64,000 nt of DNA from Marsupella aquatica. Lineage: Eukaryota; Marchantiophyta. Positions 26,001 to 36,677 of this stretch are shown here, one piece after another. Below the pieces are notes generated by a model. That model saw only the letters and a program-made list of their open reading frames with translations, was not told the origin of the DNA and searched no databases. How positions within the stretch are numbered: the stretch's first letter is position 1; every line of letters starts with the position of its first letter. The stretch is from contig OZ316895.1 of the NCBI GenBank assembly GCA_973895155.1, forward strand, positions 13,764,001 to 13,828,000, read 5' to 3'. Made by a program: the position numbers and the translations under genes.

Positions 26001-27896
26001 AGGCATGTACATCAAGGTTTAATACCTCTATAGTATACATGTGTTCCAGTCGGAAGAGTGTCACATGGACCAGTTGTGACATGCCCCATGGCTCACAAGA
26101 TTGGAAGAAACCTTAATGCATATTAGTTTCCTGTACATTTAGATAAAACCTGAAATAGTTATAAAGGATTTGTGCAATAAAACTGACTGTTCTTAGTTTT
26201 AACTCAATTATGATTATATATAGGAATTCAAAATATAGCAGCCTTCAAAAGATTAGTCCATCACTCTGCCCTTCTAACAGTTGAGGAGCAGCTGACTTTG
26301 ACGTTCATAATCTTCGTTGATATCCTATGGAAAGGGTTTCTGGTTTGTTAGAAATGGCTTGGAAAGAGCCTAATTGGTCAAATTCCATAGAGAATTAATG
26401 AGAGGCCAACAACTTTTCAAAGATGACTCTCTAGTTTAAAATTTAGCCCATTTTAGTAATTTAGTTGTGCTAGGCAGAGGAGTAGAAATGAGGGTTCCCC
26501 TACCATCCATCTGGCTTGAAAAATACTATTTTATAAATTTTGCAAATGTGGAGATCCATTGTGGCTTCAGTTTCTTTAGAATAACATCCTAGCAATAGGT
26601 TTGAAATGGAATCCAATCTGAGCTTATCGTTTGCATGGCAAAATATTAATTATTACAATGTCAAATGTCACAAAACAAATGGAGTCCATCTGGGAGACCT
26701 GAACCACAAGCAAAAGATCTGGTCAAGGGATGGGCACAAGGAAAGTACCCACAACAAAGCCTACCTACCCTAAACTACTGTCAGCTCTCTCTAAGTGCAA
26801 AATCCATAAGCACAAAATGGTTTAGTGTAAGGCATCGTGTTGTTCCTTTTTATTTGCACCTTCTTTGCACCTTCTTTGCACCTTTTCTAAGGGCAAACAG
26901 GTCTGTAACCATTTTGCTAAATGACAACTTTACAAATGCAAAACCCTTCATAGGTGCATTTTGGACTCTACTAGAAAAGGATGTGGACTTATCAGTAAGT
27001 GCATAATCCCATCATATGCATTTACTGATAAGCGCACACTTCTTTGTAAAGTAAAAAAGGCACTTGTGAAGTTGGAGACCAAATCAAGGGTAGGGATGTA
27101 CAACTTGCAAAAAGAGTGACTAGACTGCTCTCTCATGGAGGGGCCACTTATCTATAAGTGCGCATTGAAGGGGTTTGCACTTATCACGGAATACAAAAAC
27201 TGTTTTAGTGCACATTGGATCCAATCTTCCTGAGAGTGTGCACTTACAGAGGGTAACTATCCATGAGTGCACCCTTAGAGAGAGGTAACTGTAATTGAAG
27301 AGCCTGGTACAGTACCTACGTAAACGCCTACGGGATATCTTTGGGTCGGGTACCTTGTGTCCTCCGAGAGATTTGACTAGAGGGCCCTACTAAGAAATGG
27401 AATGAAAGCGAGAACATTGTGTCAAGGGAAATCAATGTCAAATTTTGTGGTAGTGGCCGGTCCTTGCACTGTCGTTGGCTGTCCTACCATCACTCACTGA
27501 ACGCGACGCTCCCATCTTACTATTAATTAGCGAACATAAGCTAGAGGTAGGCTTCTAGAGTGAACTCCAGGGCCCCCAGCCCACCAAATGTATGCCTATG
27601 GATAGTAGAATGTATGGTATGTCACAATGATTATGTATGCTCATTTTTGTTATCAGTCTATTGTTATTCAAGGAATGGTCAGTCAAGCTTTGTTATTGAA
27701 AGAATGGGCGTTCAAGCTCGTACATGAAGGACTTCGTCCACTCCCGCAGCTCAGCATCACTTCTGCGCACTCACTGACTCACTGTCTCATTTCTACATCC
27801 TGCATTCCGGCTCAACTCTTGTCGAAGGACTTCTCTACTCGGACGGTTTTCTTACTTAGAGTCTATTTGTGGGTCGAATAGTTACAGGAAGCGGAG
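23049..27896. other. spacer with LTR-like debris
   Basis: No gene recognised. The first about 800 bases keep short Ser/Arg-type open frames in changing phases and may be decayed continuation of the preceding gene. From about 24,650 to 25,850 the sequence looks like retrotransposon LTR debris. At 26,850-26,890 CACCTTCTTTG is repeated three times. At about 26,990-27,036 an imperfect inverted repeat (TTATCAGTAAGTGCAT and its complement) forms a hairpin; similar GTGCACTTAT words recur to 27,270. The last few hundred bases contain the GST promoter and leader. Confidence 0.5.
24650..24930. repeat. dispersed LTR-like repeat, copy 1
   Basis: This stretch shares many words in the same order with 51,890-52,150: CAACGCACAAG, CTACGTCCAC, GAACACA, TTTACTGCACTCTAGGCC, CATACCAAG, CAAGYTCTCCCT and a final TGAGCCT. 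The wording (ACGTGGTTCACC followed by CTACGTCCACGG) is typical of plant Copia LTRs, from memory. No matching second LTR or polyprotein was seen nearby. Confidence 0.55.
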
Positions 27897-29198
27897 ATGA
27901 CGATCAAGGTGTATGGCATGGCCGTGTCAGGTGCCACAAGCGTAGTCTTGGCCACGCTGTTTGAGAAGGAGGTTACCGATTACGAGCTTGTGACGGTGGA
28001 TGTGAATAAGGGTGAACAGAAGAAGCCGGAATATCTGGCCCTCCAGGTAAGGAGCAGAACAGAGGCTGTCTAATTTGCTTATGTAGACCGCTCTCTTTGG
28101 TGACTAATTTGCTTCATATGTAGGCCGCTCTCTTTTGCTGCTTGCTCCCTTTGGAGCTTGACGATTGTGGAACCTGTGATTACTGCGATCTGCATCGACG
28201 AGAGGGGTCGTTTGGACGCTGAGATTGAAGCAGCTGAGCTCCGCAGGATCGAATTTCGTTAGAGCTCATGCCGTAATGCCGTTGCTCTCGCGTGATACGC
28301 TGCTCACTTTCGACTACATTCTCTTCAGCGTTGAGAGATGCCCTCATGGCTGATCCTGATTTCCGATTCGTAACTTTCTGTACTTACAAAGCAATCACTA
28401 CATTGAGTTGGTTCTCTTAATTGTTTTCACAGCCTTTTGGAGTAATCCCAGTGATGCAGGACTGTGATCTTACAATGTTTGGTGAGTCTTGTAACTTGTT
28501 TGCGTGCCGCCTTTGCTCTTAGTATGGTTACTCTGTAGGTCTCAATGTCTGTCGTCTTGCCCCTTGTTTGAAAAGCCACACAGTTGATCTCGAAGCCGGC
28601 CGGTCACGTCCAGCGCTGTAGACTTGTGGATGTTGAATTGCCTACTGGGAGCGATGCTTGCTTGTGATATACCTTTCGGTATTTTGACCTTGTTGTGTGA
28701 ATTGTAATTCCAGAATCTCGAGCGATTGTTCGCGTTATTGCAGACAAGTTTGAGAAACAAGGAACTCCTCTGTACGGCTCTACCCTAAAGGATAGGGCTT
28801 TGGTTGAACAGTGGCTCGAGGTTGAAAGCCATAACTACCATCCGGCAATGGCACCCTTAGTGGTTGAATTAGTATTGAAGCCATGGAGAGGAGGGGCAAC
28901 CGATCTTGTCGTTGTGGATGAGCACATTGCAAAAGTCGAGAAACTTTTGGACATTTACGAAGCGCATCTCGCGAAGAGCAAGTACTTAGCGGGAGACTTT
29001 TTCAGCCTGGCAGATCTGTCCCACATTCAGGGTGCGCATTATCTCTTTACTGTCGCTAAGAAGGGCGAACTTCTTGAGACACGACCTCATGTGAAAGCAT
29101 GGTTTGACGACATTTCTTCCCGCCCGTCCTGGAAGAAGGTGCAAGTGCTTGTTGATGCTTGGAAGAAGGAGCAAGTGGATGTTGTCCCCAAGAGCTAG
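27897..29198 (+). CDS. phi-class glutathione S-transferase, copy 1
   Basis: Glutathione transferase of the plant phi (GSTF) class, a cytosolic dimeric enzyme that conjugates glutathione to electrophiles or reduces peroxides. Exons 27897-28046, 28433-28481 and 28714-29198 give 227 aa, usual for the class. The three-exon structure with junctions in the thioredoxin-like domain is the phi pattern. Visible landmarks are MTIKVYGMAVS with the likely catalytic Ser11, PFGVIPV with the cis-proline, ESRAI at the glutathione gamma-glutamyl site, and a C-terminal helical domain with KSKYLAGDFFSLADL. Compared with copy 3, an Arg near residue 16 is replaced and QDGDLTIF has become QDCDLTMF, so activity may be altered. 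The C-terminus is eleven residues longer than copy 3. The 5' leader (CTTCTGCGCACTCACT and GTGGGTCGAATA) is shared with the other copies. Confidence 0.93.
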
Positions 29199-29304
29199 GG
29201 CCCTTGCTCTTGTGTTTGATAAATTGTACGCCGCTGCAATCTTGCAACGGCAGATCTGGGTATACCGCTTTTCTCCGGTAGTGCGCACTTGGGTCTACAA
29301 TAGG

Positions 29305-29835
29305 GTGTCTCATATATAAAAAACAATGGCACCTCAGAGTTTACAACTTGGTGATAAATTTCAGGGTACTGAAATATGAGTGGGGTAGTGTGTGACTGGT
29401 TTACTTCCAAATTTGGGACCACCCTAAATCCCTTGGGTCCTGGGGCTGTCAAAGCTAAAAAAAGAGACATATCTTGGAGGCTCTAATATAGTTTTCACAT
29501 ATGGTGCCCTACGAGTCATGATCATTGCCCCAACCTGCAACAGTCGTTGGGCCTGTCAAAGTTTTAAAAAATAGACATATCCGGGAGGCCCTAATATAGT
29601 TCTTACATTTGGTGCCCCACTAGTCAGGACCATTGCCCCAACCTGCACCTGTCCTGGGGCTTGTCAAAGTTTTAAAAAATAGACATATCTGGGAGGCCCT
29701 AATATAGTTCTCACATGCGGTGCCCCACCAATCAGGACCATTGCCCCAACCCGCAACAGTCCTGGGGGACTGTCAAAGCTAAAAAATCGTGTTATCTGGG
29801 AAGCCTTAATATACTTCATCCAACAATATATAGGA
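29305..29835. repeat. about 530-bp insertion made of 108-bp tandem repeats
   Basis: The 3' flanks of GST copies 1 and 3 match on both sides of this block but not within it, so it was inserted in copy 1 or lost from copy 3. Most of it is a tandem repeat with AATATAGTTYTYACAT at 29,485, 29,593 and 29,701 and a diverged copy at 29,808, a period of 107-108 bases. Each unit includes CATTGCCCCAACC and CTGTCAAAG. A partial unit precedes the first. Confidence 0.8.
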
Positions 29836-30884
29836 GTACTCGCTTCGGCACAAATTTCGAGCCTCTGATTGCCTTAGTGTACATACATCGGATCTTTCTA
29901 AGTGGATAACACATTGTACAGTTGCATCGCAAATCTGTTCTGCAACCTCAGTTTCTTCGTCTGGTGAATGAAATCAGGATGCATGAAAGATGCATTGCCT
30001 AGCAAAAGTATGATCATTTGGTTGTAGGAGTGGCATGTGCAGGAGAAGAATTGTTGGCGAAATTGGGAAGAAAATTTTGGCAAATGAACTGATTTAAATA
30101 AAATTGAATCATTTTAATTTAAAAAATGGATTAATTATTGAGTACACACTCACATCTAGTGAAGAATTCTTAACTTCTGGTTCACACTATGCCAATGTGA
30201 ACAATCTCAATGTTCACACCTCATAATCTCAACTCACAATCTCTTATGCACAATCCATGGTCCAATAATGAGAGGGCTACTTGTGTTCTACTTTATTTGA
30301 ATGTTGTTAATTGGGGTTCACATATCCTATTGTGGATTATACATTGTGTCAATTTGTGGTCTACATTTCCTAACGTGGACTATACTAATGTGCAGAACTT
30401 ATATTAGTGGGCTATGCACCATCCATAGTCCAATATTAAGAACAAAAGGCAATCCTGAGGCTAATTAATTAGCATTGATAAGCCCATAAATAGCTGCCCG
30501 CCTGTGCCAGTCTCGATTAATAGGTTAAGGCTGAGTGCCGGGTTTGAACTTTCCCATCAAATAGGCCAACAAACACTGTCAAAAAGTCAAGCCGTCAACC
30601 GGGTTCAGGTGGGGTCCGGGGGGGGGAGCCGGGTTGGGGGAGGGTCGGGCCATTCGGGAGACTACACCCCCTACCCCCGACCGACACCCCCCGACAGGCT
30701 GAGACCCCGAACCGGGGTCCGGGGGAGTCTGGGGGAGTCCAGGAAGGGTACGGGAGGAGGCCGGGGAGTGTCCGGGGGAGTCCGGGAGAATATGAGGGAA
30801 TCTACGTCAAACTGGTTGTTTTGGGGCCGTCATTTGACGGTTTTATGTGTCCGGCAAGCCGTCAACTTGCCCATCAGGTTAAAC

Positions 30885-31100
30885 CTGGGCTGAGTGGTAG
30901 AGCAGCTCATTGGGGCAAGGAACGTTCCTGGTTCAGAACCCACTGGCTCATCTTGCTTTAAAAATTCATTTTCACCCAAAAGTGAGGTTCATTTATTCTA
31001 GTTACACTCAGAAAAAAATTGGAGAGAGTGGGCAGTGTAAAATTGAGGTGGTGGACAGCATACGTGGGCAGGTAAGGTCAGGAGGCTCATAATGAACCTC
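30885..31100 (+). repeat. tRNA-derived SINE, copy 1
   Basis: It starts with an A-box-like CTGAGTGGTAGAGCA and a B-box-like GGTTCAGAACCC at the spacing of a tRNA promoter, followed by a non-tRNA body. The body shares words in order with 57,450-57,665: TTCAT, CCAAAAGTGAGGTT, TTACACTC, CGTGGGCAGGTA, AATGAACC. The RNA would be a pol III transcript mobilised by LINE machinery. Confidence 0.6.
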
Positions 31101-31412
31101 AAAATTGGCATTCGGGTTGAATTAGTCCAATCCTAATGTTGTTAATTTGTGGTCTATATTACCCTAATGTGAACAAGTCACCTTATGATGGAATAAGCAC
31201 AATATATAGTCCAATAATAAATTAACTGTTATTGTTCAATAATAAATGTTTCTATCCCACTATGTTAGTTTCTGGTCTACATTATCTTAATGTGTATAAT
31301 CCTAATGTGTAAAACTCATAATGGAATATGCACAATCCCTGGTACATATAGAGGCTTATCCTCCAACTCGCTTGGCTTTTTGTTTTGACCAAAAACATTC
31401 TGAGTTTAGGAC

Positions 31413-31759
31413 CACATAGACTAGTATGTATATCCACCTTCCAGTATTTTGTCTTATTCAAACTTTTTTCTTATGTAGTTTTTATTCAATGTGTCTTGCC
31501 AAGGTGCATCCTTGTATAGTTTAGATTTTGAATTTATTCTGGCACCGCTCTAAATTTTTTTATCTTTGCTATATTTAAGATCATCCCACATAGACTAGTA
31601 TGTATATCCACCTTCCAGTATTTTGTCTTATTCAAACTTATTTCTTTATGTAGTTTTCATTCAATGTGTCTTACACAGGTGCATCCTTGTATAGTTTAGA
31701 TTTTGAATTTATTCTGGCACCGCTCTAAATTTTTTAATCTTTGCTATATTTAAGATCAT
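31413..31759. repeat. 174-bp direct tandem duplication
   Basis: CACATAGACTAGTATG begins at 31,413 and again at 31,587. The two units run nearly identically through CACCGCTCTAAATTTTTT to ATTTAAGATCATCC, differing at only a few bases, which points to a recent duplication. Confidence 0.9.
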
Positions 31760-32928
31760 CCACCCTTTAACAAAGCTCACGGACTTTTAGCCCTTATTCT
31801 CATGAGTGAAGAAGAAATGATCTAAATAAAGTGCATTCCTTGTGTCTTTAAGTTCTATTCATGGTTTTGTGTCCAAAATTTATGGTTTTAATTCATTTGA
31901 GTGTCATTACTTAAGGTAAGTACATAAATATCTCTACTGGTGTCTAGTATGTGCACAACCCAATACCATAGACTTAAACTTTTCCTGTTCTTTATTACTT
32001 TGCTTTACATGTGTACTTTTACTCTTGTGTCTTATGTGCACAATTTTCAATATCATAGCCTATACATCTTCCTAGTTAATGTCCTGTTTAAATTTGCCAC
32101 AACAAAATGAGCTCACCTGTATTTCACTAAAAAACAAAAAAGAATCATGTTCCAAGATGAACATGCTATATAGCTACTGTATATCCCCTGTATGCCATGG
32201 AGTTAGGGTGGTGAATTTATTGTTAGTCCTGGCTCAAACCACGGGCCAGGGAGGGAAGGGTAATTAGGCTCATTTGCTAATTATACGGTTTGGCCTTGAC
32301 GGGCATATTGGGGGTCTTGACCCAGCATCCCGGTCCACCACCCACCCACCCGGCCCCAGCCCCGACCTAGCTTCGACCCCAACCCGGCCCGGCCCGAACG
32401 TCGCCCGGATTTAGTATGGCGTCTCAAATATGGGCTTTTACCGTGCGGGACAACACCCGGGAGCATTGAGGGTCGGGGCAACGGGCGAGACTGGTCGGGC
32501 ACCGTTTGTGCGACCCAACCAGTCACGCCCGAGAATAAGGACCATATCAGGGACCGAACCATGCTTAACCCAGGTTAACATAGGGTGCAGGGTGAAAGTT
32601 GGATGAGCCATGCAACGGCTCGGGGGGAAAGAGGTCAAGCTCTACCTCGCGATGAGACAGTGGCATCGAGCAGAGAGGGCTAGCAACGGACGACGCGATC
32701 AATTAGGAGAAGCTTTGTGAGCTTCGCTGTGATCAGGGAGTCGAGACACAACAGCTTCAGCAAACTGTAGCAGGCGCTTTACGGTGTGAATTGCTTCGCG
32801 CGTTGAGAAGATCTGTAAGGTGCTCTACGGCCATGAACATTTTGCGCCTGGTTGCTTTTCATGTGATTCAAATTTTTACTGCGTCCTCAAATGCTTGAAA
32901 TGTTTGTGTCTTGGTGGCATTCCAAGCC

Positions 32929-33477
32929 ATGGGGGACTGGACACCCCTTGCGGTTGTGGAGGATGCTAGACTGGCTGGAAAAATTGAGTCCTTCCCACCC
33001 TCTCTAGTCTGGGCAGGGAACTACGTCGCCAGAAATCCTTTTCCAAGGCGTTTTACCTACTCTGCATGTACTGAGCCCCACGAGCCAGGCGTTCTTTGTA
33101 AGAAGTCTTTGGAGTTTGGTCGGAAATGTGGGCATTCCGCCCCTGGAGAGCCCAAGTATCGATTCCAACTCATTTTGTTTGATGTTGTGAATGGTGGCAC
33201 ACCCCCACTCAAAGCTCTCACCTGGGATCAGGCATCTGTGCTCCTCAATTTGCAGCCAAGGGCATTCAGCCTTTTAGATGAGAATGAGCAATTAGTCACT
33301 GTTCAAAAAATCATGCAGAAATGTCACAAATTGCGTGTCTGGCTTTCTGTGAAAGACCTGGAGCTACACATCCACCGCCTGGCATTTACGGACTTAGCTG
33401 GTACAAGTAGTCCTTCCCTACATTTACGTAGCAGTACTGTAGCAAATTCTCCAAGCCAGAGTACACCAATCAAATAG
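32929..33477 (+). CDS. RPA1-like zinc OB-fold protein in the transposon
   Basis: A 182-residue ORF starting at ATG 32,929 (the frame is open slightly upstream, so a spliced 5' exon is possible). Residues about 40-155 read like the C-terminal DNA-binding domain of replication protein A large subunit: an aromatic-x-x-AC entry (TYSAC), Cys47, Cys57, Cys67 and His69 as a plausible zinc site, then YRFQLILFDVVNG, LTWDQASVLLNL, a helical linker and LRVWLSVKDLE. In RPA1 this fold binds single-stranded DNA. Residues after 158 are Ser-rich and probably disordered. The call rests on pattern resemblance only. An alternative is an unrelated transposon accessory protein with a Cys-rich knuckle. Confidence 0.45.
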   Translation: MGDWTPLAVVEDARLAGKIESFPPSLVWAGNYVARNPFPRRFTYSACTEPHEPGVLCKKSLEFGRKCGHSAPGEPKYRFQLILFDVVNGGTPPLKALTWDQASVLLNLQPRAFSLLDENEQLVTVQKIMQKCHKLRVWLSVKDLELHIHRLAFTDLAGTSSPSLHLRSSTVANSPSQSTPIK

Positions 33478-33795
33478 GCTATACAAGTCGAAGGCACACC
33501 CACAAAGCCAAAGAGTGCCAAAAAAATTCTGGCTAATTTGATATTGGCTCTTCAGGACACTGACCTTATAGACTAGGGTCCTTATGACTGTGATATGTAT
33601 TCACATATACTGTTGGGTTTGTAACTGAGTAATGCATACCTCTGCCAGTATTTTGTCATCGCTTGGCATAGGATTTTTCATTTTTGTGCTGTAAATGTCT
33701 ATTTTATGAATTCGCCTTCTGTATATTGAAGTTGACTTTGTATTTATGGGAATTGTGCAATGAGTGTACTAGTGTGACTCTGAACATGGATTTCT

Positions 33796-35361
33796 TTGGC
33801 TTGTACCTTTTTCCATAACCATACATCGCTTATTATGCCTCGTGTTTCACAGCGCCAGAAACAGTTGAGGGAAGTCAGGCATGAACTTCAACTATACATT
33901 GCTTTGGAGTCCTTTGACTCTTCATCTGATGCAGACTCACTTGACCTATCAGTGGGTTACTTGGAGGCAAAGGATCAGGGCAATGTTGCCATTTTATCAG
34001 ACTCGAACACTGACTTCCATATGGACTCTACTTCAGACTCAGAGAAGTCTGAAAACTCACAGAAGTCAGACCTTGCTGAGGAGAACAAAGTTCCTACTTC
34101 ACTATTTGAACTATACTTTTTGTTGTACAACACGAGGTTCTTTGTCTCAAGGCATGTGACTAGTAAATCAGATGACTTTGTCACCCAATACTTCCACAAC
34201 TTGCCTGTTACACTTTTCAGACAACTTACGAGAATGGACAAGCACACTTTCTTTGGCCTGGTAGATAAGATTGAATCTCATCCCATTTTTGAGAACCATT
34301 CCAACTATGGGCAAGCCCCCATCATTACCCAGTTAGTAGTATGTCTTGACAGACTAGGTCATGATGGTAATGGGGCCTGTATAAACCATTTGATTCCTAC
34401 TTGGGGAGTTAGTTGTGGCTCTCTAGTGAATTTCAGCAAGCGTTGTTTTGTTGCCCTAGAGGCAGTGTTGTCTGACCAAATTACTTGGCCAGACATCAGT
34501 GAGAGAGCACAAATTTAAGAAGCTTTTGCATCTCATGGCTTCCCTGGATGTGTAGGGCTCATTGATGGGTCCCTCATGCCATTGACACAGCGGCCAAAGC
34601 AAGATGGAGAATGCTATTATGATAGAAAGAGTCGCTACTCTATAAACACTCAGGTTGTGTGTGACCACAGGCGGAAGATTTTGTTCATGTTCTCAGGTAA
34701 TTTAATTTATGTTGCCATACTCCAATTTAAATGTACATTGTGATGCGAACTGTGAATGTGAGGACTCACTGACCATTCTGTCTGAATGCCTTCAGGAATG
34801 CCAGGGTCGTGTGGTGACCTGGCAAGCCTAAGGAGGTCTCCATTGTGGCCCTATTGTAATCAAGTGGGTGTAAATGTATTGTTCCAGGAAGGGCAGTACT
34901 TATTGGGCGACTCTGGCTATCAAGTTTGTCCCCATTTAGTATGTTACTTCAAACGTGCAGATATTTCAGACAACAGGGAGGACTTCAATACTTGTGTGGC
35001 TAAATGTCGTGTCACAAATGAGCATTGTATTGGAGTCTTGAAGTCACGTTGGCATTCACTGAAAGAGGTGAGGGTGCAACTGAATGAAAAAAAAGATTTG
35101 GTTTGGATGGTGAGATGGATTAGCCTTTGTTGTAAGCTTCACAACTATGTTATCAATGAGAATGATGAGTGGACCGAAGAAGACCAGCTGGAGAACCAGG
35201 ACTCATGGGAGGCCGCTGACCAAACTGAGTATGAAGGTCAACAGAGGGCATCAAGGCGGGCAACATCACAAGCCAGAAATGCCCTTCTATTGCAGGTCAT
35301 GGATTATGCCCTACAATTTAATAGGGGCCCAGGACGATTTTTATGGACCGGCCTTGAGTGA
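33796..35361 (+). pseudogene. PIF/Harbinger DDE transposase with premature stop
   Basis: Transposase of the DDE_Tnp_4 (Harbinger) family, which cuts and pastes the element. Exon 1 is 33796-34696 (an alternative ATG lies at 33,835), the intron 34697-34795, and exon 2 34796-35361, joined in phase 1. An acidic N-terminus is followed by a helical region (NLPVTLFRQLTRMDKHTFF). The catalytic triad is visible: Asp in GLIDGS, Asp in MPGSCGDLASL, and Glu in TNEHCIGVLKSRW; LLGDSGY is also present. A TAA at 34,516-34,518 interrupts exon 1 between ERAQI and EAFASHGFPGC, with the same frame continuing on both sides. This single change disables a full-length product unless read through or miscalled. It is otherwise complete. 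Confidence 0.85.
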
Positions 35362-35626
35362 CATGAAGATGGTCACTTCGCAGAGGTAGTCATGTGCGAC
35401 TTGTGACAATTTGCAATCCGGTACTTTGACACTTAATGGGCTTTGCATCGGTACGTGTACGTGGTACCAACTACGTAAGGTCGGGGCAGTGGGCATTCAC
35501 AATTCATGTGAGCCCAGCTACCGCCATGCTTTGGGTAAATGACTCTACGTTCTGTTTAGGATCTACATATTTACATTTTCATTTGCAGTTTGTGAAGTAG
35601 GCAAAGCTTTGACAAAAGTCTCGACA

Positions 35627-36040
35627 ATGGAGCACTCTTGGCTGTGGCTTGTAGGGCATGGCTTGACTGAATCCACGATGTGGATTGCAATTAGGGCATT
35701 TCTGAGCTGGCCAGAGGGGCCTCGTGCTTCGTTCCAGAGGCTGTATGGTTGGATCGACAATTTTGATGCTGCTTGGCCAGGTGTGCAAGTCCTGGAAGTT
35801 GAGGCGAGGCGAGCCCTAATGTACTCTGAGGCAGTAATTTTTGGGAGGGAAGACTGGGTGCCTTATTGGCAGATCCCCATCCCTGATCTCCCAATGATAA
35901 ATGTTGCAGACTTTGATGAGGGCGCAAGCAGCTGTGTCACAACAGCGACACCTCCAACTGGGGACACGGAAAGCACAGAGGTGTCATCTGTGCCACTTCG
36001 CGAGGGAGTCAATCCTGCATTACCAACTCAAGCTACCTAG
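35627..36040 (+). CDS. hypothetical transposon ORF, 137 aa
   Basis: ATG at 35,627. The frame is open back to an acceptor-like TTTGCAG ending at 35,588, so it could be a spliced exon. The product is Trp-rich at its N-terminus (HSWLWLVGHG, WPEGPRASFQRLYGW) and acidic, Thr/Ser-rich at the C-terminus. It lies between the transposase and the convergent Myb-like gene inside the inverted repeats. I do not recognise it. Confidence 0.45.
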   Translation: MEHSWLWLVGHGLTESTMWIAIRAFLSWPEGPRASFQRLYGWIDNFDAAWPGVQVLEVEARRALMYSEAVIFGREDWVPYWQIPIPDLPMINVADFDEGASSCVTTATPPTGDTESTEVSSVPLREGVNPALPTQAT

Positions 36041-36603
36041 TGCTTGAGGCGAGTAGTAGTCGGTGTGCATACTTAGTGGCATAGAGGTTTGTGGATCGAG
36101 TTCCTAACTCTCCATTCGAAATAGGCCTGAAGCTAAGTTTGATATTTGGAGGGCGTAGTGTTGCACCTCGGTAGAATCATAGGTGTCCATTTTGAATTGG
36201 ACATTTTGGCTGGACATTTTGGGCCAACAGTCCTTACTTTTTGCTTCGCAGTGTTTTTAGTGAGGTTCTGCACCATCTTGCAGTGTAGGCAGTTGCGCTT
36301 TTTTGCGCTGTACTCGATGGCGTTTGTGCCACTAGCATAATGAAATGGTTTTCAGTGTTCCTGGACTTGAAGTTTGCGGGTCGGGTATCGTCCATGATTT
36401 TGTGGAGGAATGGCATATCAGACTTGTAAATTTGATGCACTCTGTACTCGTGTTTAATTAGGGGGTTACACATTACTAGCTAGGCTCATGGATAAAACTC
36501 CCTGTAACACCCAATAATTGATGAATGCCCGATTCTGCCTACTACAACATGGAGACAAATACAGAACACAACGGACATTAATAACCAAAGCATGAACTTA
36601 CAT

Positions 36604-36610
36604 TTTTATT
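36604..36610 (-). promoter_or_regulatory. polyadenylation signal AATAAA
   Basis: On the minus strand AATAAA lies about 70 bases downstream of the stop of the Myb/SANT-like gene, a suitable distance for its 3' end. Confidence 0.5.
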
Positions 36611-36677
36611 GGGCAAAATGTGTGTGCAAGGCACACAATACATATACGCAACTCGTGTTTTAACGTGCTAGCTTCAC

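Larger units (their letters stand above)
29840..32411. other. spacer with SINE, GC-rich block and duplication
   Basis: No gene seen. It begins with 3' flank of GST copy 1 homologous to that of copy 3. A G-rich block lies at 30,600-30,800, with GTCCGGGGGAGT-like units repeated, between two copies of AAGCCGTCAAC (about 30,588 and 30,855). A SINE and a 174-bp duplication are listed separately. A C-rich block at 32,290-32,400 borders the Harbinger element. Confidence 0.5.

Noticed and set aside
30504-30893. A Gly/Arg-rich 129-codon frame
   Set aside because: It arises from the GC-rich simple block and crosses into the SINE; no coding pattern.
30885-30960. A functional tRNA gene
   Set aside because: A- and B-box-like words are present but the arms do not pair into a cloverleaf and a SINE body follows.
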